Source: VRUE01 sp963704545 (lineage in GTDB: Bacteria; Actinomycetota; Thermoleophilia; Solirubrobacterales; 70-9). Taken from it: a DNA stretch of 64,000 nucleotides. Position numbers and translations under genes: made by a program. The notes below the pieces were generated by a model that was not told the origin of the DNA, made no database searches, and worked only from the letters and a program-made list of their open reading frames with translations. Of the stretch, positions 7,024-16,520 are shown in pieces; positions within the stretch are counted from its first letter, which is position 1; every line of letters begins with the position of its first letter. Location of the stretch: positions 124,001 through 188,000 of the forward strand of contig OY969915.1 in the NCBI GenBank assembly GCA_963704545.1. The letters run 5' to 3'.

Positions 7024-9003
7024 ATGCCTTCCCTGAGAGCACACGGCGGTCAGTCGCTGACCGACCGTTTCAACACGAAGAGCATTGTCAGGGTTGCCCG
7101 CTCGACCCCTCTGATCGGATTCATCCTCGGCGTCCTCACCTGGCCGACGGACCCGATCACGCCTTCCACCGGACCCGATCCCTCCTGGGTGACGGGTCTC
7201 CACCTCGCGTTCGAGCGCGGGATGCACTTCGGCACCGAAGTCATCTTCACCTACGGTCCGCTCGGCTTCATCGAGGTTCCGAGCCTGCAGGACAGCGGGC
7301 TGTGGATGGTTGGCATCGTCTATCAGAGCGCCCTGCACGTCGCGCTCGCGATCACGGTGCTTTGGGCGGCACGGCAGGCGCTTCCGCTGGTAGCTGCGGT
7401 CGGCCTCACCTACGTCGCGCTGATCATCAGCCCACTGCCGGCAACCGTCGTCGTCCTCGCCTTCATCTGGTGTTTCGCAGCGCTGAGCGACCGCGCCCCC
7501 AGCTTCGCCCTCCCGTTGGTTGTCTTTGGCGGCGCTTCGCTGGCGGCGATCGAGCTGCTCGGCAAAGCCAACTACGGGGTCTCGGTGCTGGTCTTCTGCA
7601 GCTTGGCGGCGCTCGGCGCAAGGGACCGTAAGCACAACGTCCCATGGTTCGCCGGGATAACCCTGGTTGGATTTCTTGCCCTCTGGTTCGGCGCCCAGCA
7701 GGGGCTCTCGAACCTGCCCGAGTTCATCTCAAATTCCATCCAGGTCATCTCTGGCTACTCGCGGGCGATGTCCAACGACGTCGGGGAAGTGGCATGGGAG
7801 CGGCCCTACGCCCTGATTGCCATTGCCCTGCTGGTGGCAGGCGCCGTGGCCGCTACGCGCGGCGAAAAGATCCCCCAGCGGGCCGCCTCGCTGGTCCTCG
7901 TCGCAACCTTCGGCTTCCTCAGTTTCAAGCAGGGTTTCGTCCGACAGGGGCCCGGAGGCAGCTCGGACTTCTTCGCCTTGATGCTCATAGCGGCAATCGG
8001 GATCTCCTGGCGCCTCCCCGAGAAGCTTGGCCGCCTGCCGTCGCGGCTGCCGGCCGTAGCCTTGTTCGCGCCAATGCTGGCCATGGCGATCGCGACGATG
8101 CCACTTCCCTTCGGGACCTCGCTGAAGCCCGCGGACCACCTCTCGGCGCTGGGCGAACAAGCCCATGCCTTCGTCAGCCGGAGCGAGCGCGATCGAATCC
8201 GCGACGAGGCCAGCGCCGAAATGCGCGCCCTGTACGCACTCGACCAGCGCACCCTCGAACTGATCGGGAGTAAACCCGTGCACATTGACCCGTGGGAGAT
8301 CAACGTCGCCTGGATCTACGGACTCAACTGGCACCCGCTGCCGAGCGTCCAGGACTACTCGGCCTATACGCAGAAGCTCGACCAGATCAATGCTCGGGCC
8401 CTCAGCACCCCTGACGGCCCAGCGCGGATCTTGCGCCAAAACGCGAAGCTCTTCGTGCCCAACATCCCGGACTCGTCGATCGACGGCCGCTATGCCGCCT
8501 GGGACCCGCCCGCCCAACACCGAGCGATGCTCTGTCACTACGAAGCTGTCTACACGACCGAACGATGGCAGGTGCTCGACCGCGTGCCCAACCGCTGCGG
8601 GCCACCGCACCTGATCGAAACGGTCCAGTCGGAAACCGAACGGGAGATCGACGTGCCGGTTGCCGCGGGAAAAGACGAAGTCGTCTTTGCTCGCATACAT
8701 GGCGCCGGGGTGGAAGGCTGGGAGTTGCTGCGCTCGGCGCTCTACCGGGCACGACAGCGGACGGTCACCCTCGACGGCTACGCGGTATGGAGGCTCGTCC
8801 CCGACACCGCCGGCGACGGCCTGCTGATGCGCGTGCCCAGGTCGGTCGATTACCCGGAACCCTTCCAGGCACCATTCGACGCGCAAACGATGTCGGTTCA
8901 GATCCAGGGCGCGGCACCGAGGCCCCTGAGCGTCGAATTCTTCTCGCAGCACGTACAGCCGCTGCGAGCCGCAAGCAAGACGCCGCGCCAGCCTGCCGAA
9001 TGA
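7024..9003 (+). CDS. Polytopic membrane protein of the polysaccharide locus
   Basis: A 659-residue protein with about ten predicted membrane helices in the first 380 residues (for example LIGFILGVLTW and the runs after 100) and a hydrophilic C-terminal 250 residues rich in Trp and Pro. The sequence PDPSWVTGLHLAF...EVIFTYGPLGF between the first two helices resembles a loop of GT-C-like membrane glycosyltransferases, but I see no certain catalytic motif. Its stop overlaps the start of the next glycosyltransferase (ATGA), placing it in the polysaccharide operon. It may be a lipid-linked sugar transferase or a polymer-processing protein; function not assigned. Confidence 0.75.
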   Translation: MPSLRAHGGQSLTDRFNTKSIVRVARSTPLIGFILGVLTWPTDPITPSTGPDPSWVTGLHLAFERGMHFGTEVIFTYGPLGFIEVPSLQDSGLWMVGIVYQSALHVALAITVLWAARQALPLVAAVGLTYVALIISPLPATVVVLAFIWCFAALSDRAPSFALPLVVFGGASLAAIELLGKANYGVSVLVFCSLAALGARDRKHNVPWFAGITLVGFLALWFGAQQGLSNLPEFISNSIQVISGYSRAMSNDVGEVAWERPYALIAIALLVAGAVAATRGEKIPQRAASLVLVATFGFLSFKQGFVRQGPGGSSDFFALMLIAAIGISWRLPEKLGRLPSRLPAVALFAPMLAMAIATMPLPFGTSLKPADHLSALGEQAHAFVSRSERDRIRDEASAEMRALYALDQRTLELIGSKPVHIDPWEINVAWIYGLNWHPLPSVQDYSAYTQKLDQINARALSTPDGPARILRQNAKLFVPNIPDSSIDGRYAAWDPPAQHRAMLCHYEAVYTTERWQVLDRVPNRCGPPHLIETVQSETEREIDVPVAAGKDEVVFARIHGAGVEGWELLRSALYRARQRTVTLDGYAVWRLVPDTAGDGLLMRVPRSVDYPEPFQAPFDAQTMSVQIQGAAPRPLSVEFFSQHVQPLRAASKTPRQPAE

Positions 9004-9818
9004 GCGGGACCGAACCGACGATCGACGTCGCGATCGTCAACTGGAACACGGCGGCGCCGGCACTGGACGCCGCGAGGGCCTACCGGGCGTCCGACGGGGT
9101 ACAGGCGCACGTGACGATCGTCGACAACGATTCGCGGCCCGAGCAGCGCGACCTGCTGCGCAAGGGGTGCCCGGAGGGAGTGCGGCTGGACCTGAGCGAG
9201 GAGAACGCCGGCTATGGTCGCGCCGCCAACCGGGCGCTGCGCGGGGGAAGCGGCGAACTGGTCTGCGTCAGCAACGCCGATGTGCTGCCGGAGCCGGGCG
9301 CCTTGGCCGCGCTGGCCGAAGTCGCGTCGAGCGAACCGCGAGCCGGGATGGTGGGACCGGTATTCGGCGACGACACCGACCGCTACCACGCGGCCCTGCC
9401 CGGCACGGTGACGATGCTTGCGCGGATCTTCGCCGGCGCCTTCGGCGAGCGCCAACAGCCGAGCCCGCAGGTTGGCGCGGTGGCTGAGATCGGCCAGCCG
9501 TCGGGTGCCTGCTTCGTCATGGAGCGCCAGACCTGGGAGACGATGGGCGGCTTCGACGAGGGCTTCTTCCTCTGGTATGAGGACGTGGACCTGGCCAAGC
9601 GGCTGGATGACGTCGGCTATCGCAACCTCGTCGCGGGCTCGGCCCGCGTCGGCCACTCCGGCGCCGAGGCGTTCGTCCAGGTCGATCCGCGCAAGCAGCA
9701 GGCCATCCGGCTGCGCTCGGTCGAGCGCTATATCCGGCTCCACCACAGCCGGGCAATGCCTCTCGCCGCGCCGCTACTTAGGCTCTCCCGGCGCCTTAGA
9801 GCGGGCGGCGCCCGATGA
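9000..9818 (+). CDS. GT2 family glycosyltransferase
   Basis: A 272-residue GT-A glycosyltransferase. The start ATG at 9000 overlaps the upstream stop; a longer open frame upstream is a shadow. Motifs are VAIVNWNTA at the N-terminus, TIVDNDSRPEQ, an ENAGYGRAANRAL stretch, SNADVLP as DXD equivalent, and FLWYEDVDLAKRL, the acceptor-side motif of rhamnosyltransferase-like GT2 enzymes. It is coupled by ATGA overlaps on both sides and probably adds one sugar of the repeat unit at the inner membrane face. Confidence 0.9.
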   Translation: MSGTEPTIDVAIVNWNTAAPALDAARAYRASDGVQAHVTIVDNDSRPEQRDLLRKGCPEGVRLDLSEENAGYGRAANRALRGGSGELVCVSNADVLPEPGALAALAEVASSEPRAGMVGPVFGDDTDRYHAALPGTVTMLARIFAGAFGERQQPSPQVGAVAEIGQPSGACFVMERQTWETMGGFDEGFFLWYEDVDLAKRLDDVGYRNLVAGSARVGHSGAEAFVQVDPRKQQAIRLRSVERYIRLHHSRAMPLAAPLLRLSRRLRAGGAR

Positions 9819-10729
9819 ATTCCCTTTCAGTCGTCATTCCAACCAAGGACCGAGCCGATGCGCTGGCGAGAACGCTCGACGCCCTCGAGGCCCAGCACCC
9901 CGGCAACGCGGAGCGAGAGGCGATCGTGGTCGACAACGGCTCGAGCGATGACACCATCGAGCAGGTACGACAGCGTGTGACCGGCTCGAGGCTGGCGATC
10001 CGGCTGCTGGAGCAGCCGGACGGCGGGCCAGCGGCGGCTCGCAACGCTGGCGCCAAAGCCGCGACCGGCGACGTCCTGCTCTTCCTCGGCGACGACACGG
10101 AGCCCGCCGACCAGGACCTCCTGAACGCCCACCTCGCCCTGCACACGGCAAGGCCAGAGCCAACCTATGGCGTCCTCGGGCTGATCACCTGGAACCCGCT
10201 CAAACCGGTGACGCCGTTCATGCGCTGGCTCGAGAACGGCGGCCCCCAGTTCCACTACTGCGACCTCGACGCCGGGACCGTCGACGCCGCCAGCTACTTC
10301 TACAGCTCGCACGCCTCGGTGAAGCGCTCGATCTTCGAGCAGGTGGGCGGCTTCGACGTCCGCTTTCCCTCCGCTGCCATCGAGGACACCGAGCTGGGCG
10401 TCCGCCTCGCCGACGCGGGCCTCGAGCTCGACTATCACCCGGAGTTGCTCGTCCTCCACGACCATCCGACAACCCCAGAGCAGTCGCTTCGCCGCTCGGT
10501 CGCAGTGGGCCGCTCGGCTGCTCTCTACAACCAGCTGCGACCCGACCGTCCGCACCCCGGCGTGCAGGCACCGCGGGGCTTGGGCTGGTCGGCAGTCCGC
10601 GCAGCGGAGCCCCTCCTCGCCGCACTTGCCCGCCTGCCGTTGCCGAAAGGCTTTCGAGAGAGGGTCTGGCTGGCGATGACCCGCGCCGGTTACGCCCGCG
10701 GTTACAGCCTGGGGCCGGCGACGCGATGA
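9815..10729 (+). CDS. GT2 family glycosyltransferase
   Basis: A 304-residue GT-A enzyme starting SVVIPTKDRADALARTLDAL, with IVVDNGSSDDT, GPAAARNAGA and FLGDDTEP as donor-binding and DXD elements, and a Glu-Asp pair near residue 190 (AIEDTELGVRL) as probable catalytic base region. It overlaps both neighbours by 4 bp. It belongs to the same assembly line as the flanking transferases; donor and linkage cannot be read from sequence. Confidence 0.9.
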   Translation: MNSLSVVIPTKDRADALARTLDALEAQHPGNAEREAIVVDNGSSDDTIEQVRQRVTGSRLAIRLLEQPDGGPAAARNAGAKAATGDVLLFLGDDTEPADQDLLNAHLALHTARPEPTYGVLGLITWNPLKPVTPFMRWLENGGPQFHYCDLDAGTVDAASYFYSSHASVKRSIFEQVGGFDVRFPSAAIEDTELGVRLADAGLELDYHPELLVLHDHPTTPEQSLRRSVAVGRSAALYNQLRPDRPHPGVQAPRGLGWSAVRAAEPLLAALARLPLPKGFRERVWLAMTRAGYARGYSLGPATR

Positions 10730-12969
10730 CACTGCGCCGCCTCAACGCGTCGGCGCTTTCGCCGCTGCTGCTTTTCCCGATTGTCTGGGCCCTGACGGCC
10801 CTGCTGGCCCAGATTCACCTGCTCGGTATCCAGGGCAGCTGGTCGACGGTGATGGTGGCGGTTGTCGTTTCCGTCCCGTTGGCGTTCGTGGCCGGCGGCC
10901 TCATCGGAGAGGGGATCGCGGCAATAGCCACGACCTCCTCCCCGGCTCGGTCGGAGACGCACATCTCCGACCGGACGTTCCGGCGCATCCTCCTCGTACT
11001 GCTGGGCATCGGCCTCCTGGCGGTCGCCTATCAGTTCGCGCTTGTCGGTCGGCCGCCGCTTCTGAGCAGCAGCATCGATGACGCACGGTTCTCGGGGGGA
11101 GGTCCGACGATTCTGCTCACCGACCTCCTCACGGTCGCCGTGATCGTGGCAATGACCAGAGCACGGAATCCATTCAGCCGGGAGTCCCGGTTCGAGCTGG
11201 CGGTGTCGGTCGTCGCTCTCGGCGCATTTGCCCTCCAGGCGGGGCGAGGGAACGTCGTGCTGCCGATTGTCGTCGTGATCGTCGCCCGCTGGCTCTACTG
11301 GGGCCGCCCAAGCCCATATCTGCTCACAGCAGGCGGCCTCATCGCTTTTTTGGCGATCTGCGCCGGCTTTTACCTGCGCACATACCAGCACCCGACGACG
11401 CCGTTCGAGGCTGAACTCTTCGGCGAAGTCCTGCCCCCACTGCCGTTCATCGTCAAGCCGCTCGTCCCGCTCTACCTTGCGCTGACGACGAACTTCGTCG
11501 CCCTGGAGGGGATCGTCCACCACATCCCCACCGCAGCACCATTTGGCCATGGCGTATACGACGCCGTCGCGTTCGACCGCCTTTTCTCGGGTGCCCGTCA
11601 CATCGGTGACCTCTCAGGAGAGCTGACGCCGCCGTGGGTGACGAGCACGGTCGCCGGTTCGTTCTGGGCGGACGGCGGCTTCCCGCTTCTCATCCCGGGG
11701 GTTGCAGCCACCGGAGCCCTCGCTGCCGGCGCATTTGCCGCCGCGGCCCGCACCCGATCGTTTCGCTGGTGTCTCGTTTCCGCATACCTGACCTTCGTCG
11801 CACTCTTCGGCCTCTACACGAACTTCTGGACACAGCAGATCGACTGGCTCCTCGTTTCGCCGATGCTGCTCGTGTTCGGCGCATTTGCCGAAGACCCGAA
11901 GGCGCCGCCCGGCATCGTCGGTGCCGTATGGGGCAAGATCCGCCGGGTGCGCGCACCGGCATCGACGTCTGCCCCTCCTCCAGAGGCAGACAAGGCAGAG
12001 CCACCGTCCCCCCGGGGATCGAGCGGCACAGCACGTGCCGCGATCTTCTCGGGTCTCGCCGGAATCGTGGTGCTGCTCGCCGCCGGCATAGTCATCCAGC
12101 GAACGCTGCCGGAACCCTTTCCTCTCGTCCGCACCATGCAGCTGCCTGACACGGTGGCCAATGCCCAGGCCGTCTTCACGGACAGCCAGCGGGTCTCTGA
12201 CAACACCCCCGTTTGGTGGATCAACCGATCCGGATCCGTGACGACGCTGAACAGCTTCGACCCGGCAACGGAACGCTCACGGGTCGACGCCCGCTTTCGC
12301 CCCGTCCAGCGGCGCGGCACGACCTCCTATGACATCGGCTACTGGCAACCGCTGCGCGTGCCAGTTCTCTTCGAAATCCAGCAGGCTCCCAAACGCCTTT
12401 ACGTGACCGTGCGGAGGGCTGACTCGGGAGCCGTGGTCAAGGCGTACTCGACTCCGATCACCGCTCCCGGCCCGGGCCTCCACCGCAGCTTCGAAGTTGC
12501 CCCGTTCAGCGGCCTCCGCTCGGACCTCTTCATCGTCGATCGAGGCCTCGCCACTTCGCGTGTGCGGCTCGGCATCCTCTCCAGCAAGTCTGGCTTCGAC
12601 CGCCAGACCCTCGGCATCTACCTCCCCTTCCGTGGACTACGGCCAGGCCGGTGGTCTGTCGGAGTGGGGGAACTGGCCGGCAGGACACTGCCCAACGGCA
12701 AGCCGGCCTCTCCTCGCCCCGACCTGTTCCTCGTCGAGCGCGATCCAGGCCGGGAGCACGCAAACTTGAAGGTGATCTCCGGCGAGGAGGCCTACGAGGG
12801 CTTCTCCTACCAGCGCGATATCGATGAGCCTGGCGGCCTGGCGGCCAGCCGCGTCTTCCTGCAGGGTGCCTGGCGCGGTGCGCCCTCGATCTTCGAGGTG
12901 GCACCCGAAGCGGAGGGCGGCCCAGAGCTGAGGATCTTCGACATCCAACCGCCGGCGGGATTCCTATAG
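10726..12969 (+). CDS. Wzy-like polysaccharide polymerase with extra C-terminal domain
   Basis: A 747-residue membrane protein. Residues 1-390 carry about ten to twelve membrane helices with a large loop near 240-300, the layout of oligosaccharide repeat-unit polymerases that join lipid-linked repeat units outside the membrane. A Pro/Ala/Ser-rich linker (about 405-430) leads to one more helix and then about 290 soluble residues with no membrane segments, probably extracytoplasmic and beta-rich. Normal Wzy proteins end after the membrane part, so the tail is unusual. Coupled by ATGA to the glycosyltransferase upstream and followed directly by the flippase gene. Confidence 0.75.
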   Translation: MTLRRLNASALSPLLLFPIVWALTALLAQIHLLGIQGSWSTVMVAVVVSVPLAFVAGGLIGEGIAAIATTSSPARSETHISDRTFRRILLVLLGIGLLAVAYQFALVGRPPLLSSSIDDARFSGGGPTILLTDLLTVAVIVAMTRARNPFSRESRFELAVSVVALGAFALQAGRGNVVLPIVVVIVARWLYWGRPSPYLLTAGGLIAFLAICAGFYLRTYQHPTTPFEAELFGEVLPPLPFIVKPLVPLYLALTTNFVALEGIVHHIPTAAPFGHGVYDAVAFDRLFSGARHIGDLSGELTPPWVTSTVAGSFWADGGFPLLIPGVAATGALAAGAFAAAARTRSFRWCLVSAYLTFVALFGLYTNFWTQQIDWLLVSPMLLVFGAFAEDPKAPPGIVGAVWGKIRRVRAPASTSAPPPEADKAEPPSPRGSSGTARAAIFSGLAGIVVLLAAGIVIQRTLPEPFPLVRTMQLPDTVANAQAVFTDSQRVSDNTPVWWINRSGSVTTLNSFDPATERSRVDARFRPVQRRGTTSYDIGYWQPLRVPVLFEIQQAPKRLYVTVRRADSGAVVKAYSTPITAPGPGLHRSFEVAPFSGLRSDLFIVDRGLATSRVRLGILSSKSGFDRQTLGIYLPFRGLRPGRWSVGVGELAGRTLPNGKPASPRPDLFLVERDPGREHANLKVISGEEAYEGFSYQRDIDEPGGLAASRVFLQGAWRGAPSIFEVAPEAEGGPELRIFDIQPPAGFL

Positions 12970-14447
12970 AGACGCGAGGGGACGCAGAGCACTTCGAGGC
13001 GGCACAGCCGCCCGAGCCCGACCTCGGCGTCACCGCGGCTCGCGGTGTCGGCGTTCTTGTCGGGCGAACGCTTGGCCTGCAGCTCCTCACCGCCGGCGTC
13101 ACGGTTCTTCTCGCGCGGATCCTCACCCCCGCCGACTACGGCCTTTTCGCCATCGCCCTCGCGGTTCAACTCGTCGGCCAGCGTGCCGCGGAGCTGGGCT
13201 TGCCCGCCGCCCTGATACGGCTGGCCGACGATCCCTCTCCGCGGGTCCAATCCGCGGTCGCAGGCGTGATGCTGCTCTTCGCCATGACCCTGAGCGGGCT
13301 GCTGCTGGCCGTGGCATTCGTCCTCGTTCCCGTCGCGGGCGGGTCGAGCGAGACGCTGAAGGTGGTCGCCGTCGCCTCGGTGGCGATGCCCTTCTACGCC
13401 GCCCGGGCGATGCCGATGGTCTTGATGGAGCGCAGGCTCGCATTCGGCCGGGTGGCGATCGTCGAGACCGCCGACACCCTGGCCTTCAACGGGTTCGCCC
13501 TGGCCGCTGCGCTGGCCGGCTTCGGCGCCTTCAGCCTCTCCGGCGCGGTGCCGGCCGGGGCGATCGCCGGGGTCGCCGCGGCCTGGGCGATCCAGCCCTT
13601 CACCCGCCGCCTGCGGCTCGAGCTCGACCCGGTGCGGCCGCTGATCGGGTTCGGCGCCCAGATCAGCGTGCTGCAGGGGATCTACCTGCTGCGTGAGCTT
13701 GGCTTCGTTAGCATCGTCGCGGCAATCGGCGGCGCGCCGCTGGCGGGCTACTACGCGATGGCCAAACGTCTCTTCTCCTTCCCGATCGCGCTCACCTCGG
13801 CGGTCGCCCGGGTCTCCTTCCCCACCCTCTCCCGGGACGCCGAGCTGCGGCCGCAGCGGGCCGCCCAGATCGCCACCTACACGGCGATCGCCGCCGGACT
13901 GCCGTTGGCGCTGGTCGCCGGTGCCGCACAGCCGTTCATCGCCGTCGTGCTCGGCGACGAGTGGCTGCCCACCGCCGACATCGTGCTGATCGCCTCGCTG
14001 GGAATGATGCTCACCGCAAGTGCCTGCGCGACGATGGTCAGCAGCTTCATGGCAGAGGGGGCGGCGCGCTTCCCGCTGCGCTCGGCGGTCTCCGAATCGA
14101 CCGTGCTGGTGGCCCTTGCGATCCTCCTGACGGCCTCGCTGGGCGAGGTGGCCGTCGGGCTCGCGATGACCGTCTCGACCGTGATCGGCACCGCCGTCCT
14201 GGCGGTCGGCTCGCACCCGGTGTTGCGGCACTCGCTGCTCTCGATCGCCAAGACGACCGCGATCGCCGCCCTTGCGGTCGGCTCCGCACAGGCCTTCGGC
14301 TTCGGCGAGAGCCTGCAGGGCCTACTGCTCTCGCTCGGCGTCGTCACCCTTTTCTGGGTGGCGCTCGAGGTCGCCTTCTCGCGCGATGACCTGCGGCGAA
14401 TCGCTCGCCTCGCCCGGCCCCTCCTGCGGAGATCGGCGCCCACATGA
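12960..14447 (+). CDS. Wzx-like polysaccharide flippase
   Basis: Lipid-linked repeat-unit flippase of the MOP superfamily, with about twelve to fourteen membrane helices. The N-terminal family motif (GVGVLVGRTLGLQLLTAGV, then LARILTPADYGLFA) lies upstream of the first usual start, a TTG at 13200, so that start would remove two helices. In frame there is no ATG, GTG or TTG between the upstream gene's end and 13200. Candidates are ATT at 12960 or ATA at 12966, inside the overlap with the polymerase gene. I give 12960 as the outer limit. The start is therefore uncertain, but the coding region is not. Confidence 0.8.
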   Translation: MPIETRGDAEHFEAAQPPEPDLGVTAARGVGVLVGRTLGLQLLTAGVTVLLARILTPADYGLFAIALAVQLVGQRAAELGLPAALIRLADDPSPRVQSAVAGVMLLFAMTLSGLLLAVAFVLVPVAGGSSETLKVVAVASVAMPFYAARAMPMVLMERRLAFGRVAIVETADTLAFNGFALAAALAGFGAFSLSGAVPAGAIAGVAAAWAIQPFTRRLRLELDPVRPLIGFGAQISVLQGIYLLRELGFVSIVAAIGGAPLAGYYAMAKRLFSFPIALTSAVARVSFPTLSRDAELRPQRAAQIATYTAIAAGLPLALVAGAAQPFIAVVLGDEWLPTADIVLIASLGMMLTASACATMVSSFMAEGAARFPLRSAVSESTVLVALAILLTASLGEVAVGLAMTVSTVIGTAVLAVGSHPVLRHSLLSIAKTTAIAALAVGSAQAFGFGESLQGLLLSLGVVTLFWVALEVAFSRDDLRRIARLARPLLRRSAPT

Positions 14448-15577
14448 AGATCTGCCTCTTCGAGTGGAACGCCGGTGGCCACCACAACTCCTATGTGCAG
14501 GCCTTCGCCGACGCCCTCGCGCAGCACGCCGAGGTGGTGGTCGCGGCCTCGGATCCGGTGATCGACGAGCTCGACACCACTGGATTCGCCGTGCACCCGC
14601 TCGGCGAGCCCCGCCCGCGCCCAGCCGCCGAGCCGGGGTTGGACAAGGCAAGCCTGGCGCGCCGGGAGATCGACCTGCTGCGCGACGCGGTCGCGAAGAC
14701 CCGGCCCGACCACGTCGTCGTGCTCTTCGCCGACCCGATCCTGCGCTGGCTGGCCGGAGCGCCTCGCTTCCCCTGCAAGGTGAGCATCTTCGTGATGCTC
14801 GCCATCGCCCAGCTGCCGGGCTCCTATGGCCTGCCGCTGTCGGCGAAGGAGCGAGCGCAGGCGCTTGTCAAGGAGTTGAGCCTGGCCCGCTGGCGGCGAC
14901 GGCACGACGCGCACGTCCTCTTCGGGCTCGATACGGAGGCGGTGACGAGGTGGGCGAAGAAGCGCGGTGCGCCCGCCCGCTGGCTCGCCGAGCCGCGGCT
15001 CGAGGTCACGCCACAGCCCCGCCCCGCCGAGGAGCGCGAGGGCTGCTTCATGTTCGGCTATATCGACGAGCGCAAGGGCCTCGACCGCCTTGCGGTTGCC
15101 TTCTCGGAGGACTGCGCGGGCCTGCCGCTGACGATCTTCGGCGCCGTCGCGCCGGAGCGTCGCGATCAGATCGACGGGTACCTGGCGCAGATGGAGCGCG
15201 CCGGCATACGCCTCGAGACCGACCAGCGCCGAGTTCCCTACGCGAGCGCGATGGAGCAGATGGCGCGCTCCCGCTGCGCCCTGCTCTCCTTTGGCTGGCG
15301 CCGAGCACCCGGTTCGCGGGTGCTGATCGAGGCTGCCAATGCACGCACGCCCGTCGTAGTCGGCAACGACAACGTCGCGGGGAAGCTGGTGGAGCGCCAC
15401 GGCCTCGGCCTGACGCCCGATCCCGACGATCCGCGGGCGATACGGGAAGCGATACTCGAGCTCGCCCTCGACCCGGAGGCCCCGGCCCGCTACGAGGACA
15501 ACCTGCGCCGCTACGCCGAGGAGGTGCACGGCGACCGCTTCGCCGTCTCTGTCCGGGACGCGTTCGGCCTGAGCTGA
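14444..15577 (+). CDS. GT4/GT1-type glycosyltransferase
   Basis: A 377-residue enzyme of the GT-B fold. It starts MKICLFEWNAGGHHNSYVQA, where a Gly-Gly-His loop binds the acceptor or donor, and has an inter-domain FGYIDERKGLDRL strand typical of the second Rossmann domain. A C-terminal part around GSRVLIEAANARTPVVVGND corresponds to the nucleotide-sugar binding region. The start overlaps the flippase stop (ATGA). This is the only clear GT-B enzyme in the cluster. Confidence 0.82.
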   Translation: MKICLFEWNAGGHHNSYVQAFADALAQHAEVVVAASDPVIDELDTTGFAVHPLGEPRPRPAAEPGLDKASLARREIDLLRDAVAKTRPDHVVVLFADPILRWLAGAPRFPCKVSIFVMLAIAQLPGSYGLPLSAKERAQALVKELSLARWRRRHDAHVLFGLDTEAVTRWAKKRGAPARWLAEPRLEVTPQPRPAEEREGCFMFGYIDERKGLDRLAVAFSEDCAGLPLTIFGAVAPERRDQIDGYLAQMERAGIRLETDQRRVPYASAMEQMARSRCALLSFGWRRAPGSRVLIEAANARTPVVVGNDNVAGKLVERHGLGLTPDPDDPRAIREAILELALDPEAPARYEDNLRRYAEEVHGDRFAVSVRDAFGLS

Positions 15578-15587
15578 GCAGGAGCAC

Positions 15588-16520
15588 TTGCGGCCCACCG
15601 TCTACATCCCCACGCTGCGGGCCGGCGAGCGCCTCGCCCGCACGCTCGATGCGCTGGAGCAGGAGGACCCGCGCCCGGACGTGGTGATCGCCGACAACAG
15701 CGAGCAGGGCCTGGGCGGAACACTGGCGCGGGAGCGCTTCCCCTGGGCCCGGGCGGTGGAGCTCGGCTCGAACCTGGGCTTCGGCAAGGCGCTCAACCGA
15801 GCTGTTGGCGAGGAGCCCGGCGACCCGATCGTCTTCCTCAACGACGACGTCACCGTGGAGCCGGGCTTCGTCGCGGCCCTGCTCGACGCGCTCGAGCCCG
15901 GGGTTGACTCGGTGGCCGCGGTGCTGCTGCGCGAACGGGAACCCGAGCGGATCGACTCGGCCGGGGTGGTCGCCGATCGCACCCTGCTCGGCTTCGACTA
16001 CCTGAACGGCGAGCCGCTCGAGGCTCTCGACTCTGCCGCGGACCCGCTCGGGCCCACGGGCGGCGCCGCGCTCTACCGGCGCGCCTCCTTCGAGCGGGTC
16101 GGCGGCTTCGACGAGCGGATCTTCCTCTACTACGAGGACCTCGACCTAGCGCTGCGCATGCGGCTCGCCGGAAGCACCTGTCGGCTGGCGCCCGCGGCTC
16201 GGGGCCTGCACGCCTACTCCGAGACGCTCGGCGCAAACAGCGCCCGCAAGTACGCGATGACGGGCTGGAGCCGCGGCTACATGCTGCGTGCCTACGGCCT
16301 CGGGCGGCGACCGGCGCTGCTGACCCGTGCCGTTGCCGCCGAGGCGGTCATCTGCGCCGGGCAGATCGCCGGGCAGCGCACGACCCAGGGGGTGCGTGGA
16401 AGGCTGCGCGGCTGGCGAGCCGCCAAGCACGCCCCGAGCAAGGCGATCCCCGCCGACGGGCTGCTCGACATCTCCCTTGCCGGTGCACTCTCGCTACGCA
16501 GGCGCCGCCACTCCCTATGA
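15588..16520 (+). CDS. GT2 family glycosyltransferase, rhamnosyltransferase-like
   Basis: A 310-residue GT-A enzyme with a TTG start preceded by AGGAG at a good distance. Motifs are VYIPTLRAGERLARTLDAL, VIADNSEQ, NLGFGKALNRAV, FLNDDVTVEPGF (DXD) and FLYYEDLDLALRM, again the rhamnosyltransferase-like acceptor motif. The C-terminal third is basic and amphipathic, suggesting membrane association. The stop overlaps the start of the epimerase gene. Confidence 0.88.
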   Translation: MRPTVYIPTLRAGERLARTLDALEQEDPRPDVVIADNSEQGLGGTLARERFPWARAVELGSNLGFGKALNRAVGEEPGDPIVFLNDDVTVEPGFVAALLDALEPGVDSVAAVLLREREPERIDSAGVVADRTLLGFDYLNGEPLEALDSAADPLGPTGGAALYRRASFERVGGFDERIFLYYEDLDLALRMRLAGSTCRLAPAARGLHAYSETLGANSARKYAMTGWSRGYMLRAYGLGRRPALLTRAVAAEAVICAGQIAGQRTTQGVRGRLRGWRAAKHAPSKAIPADGLLDISLAGALSLRRRRHSL

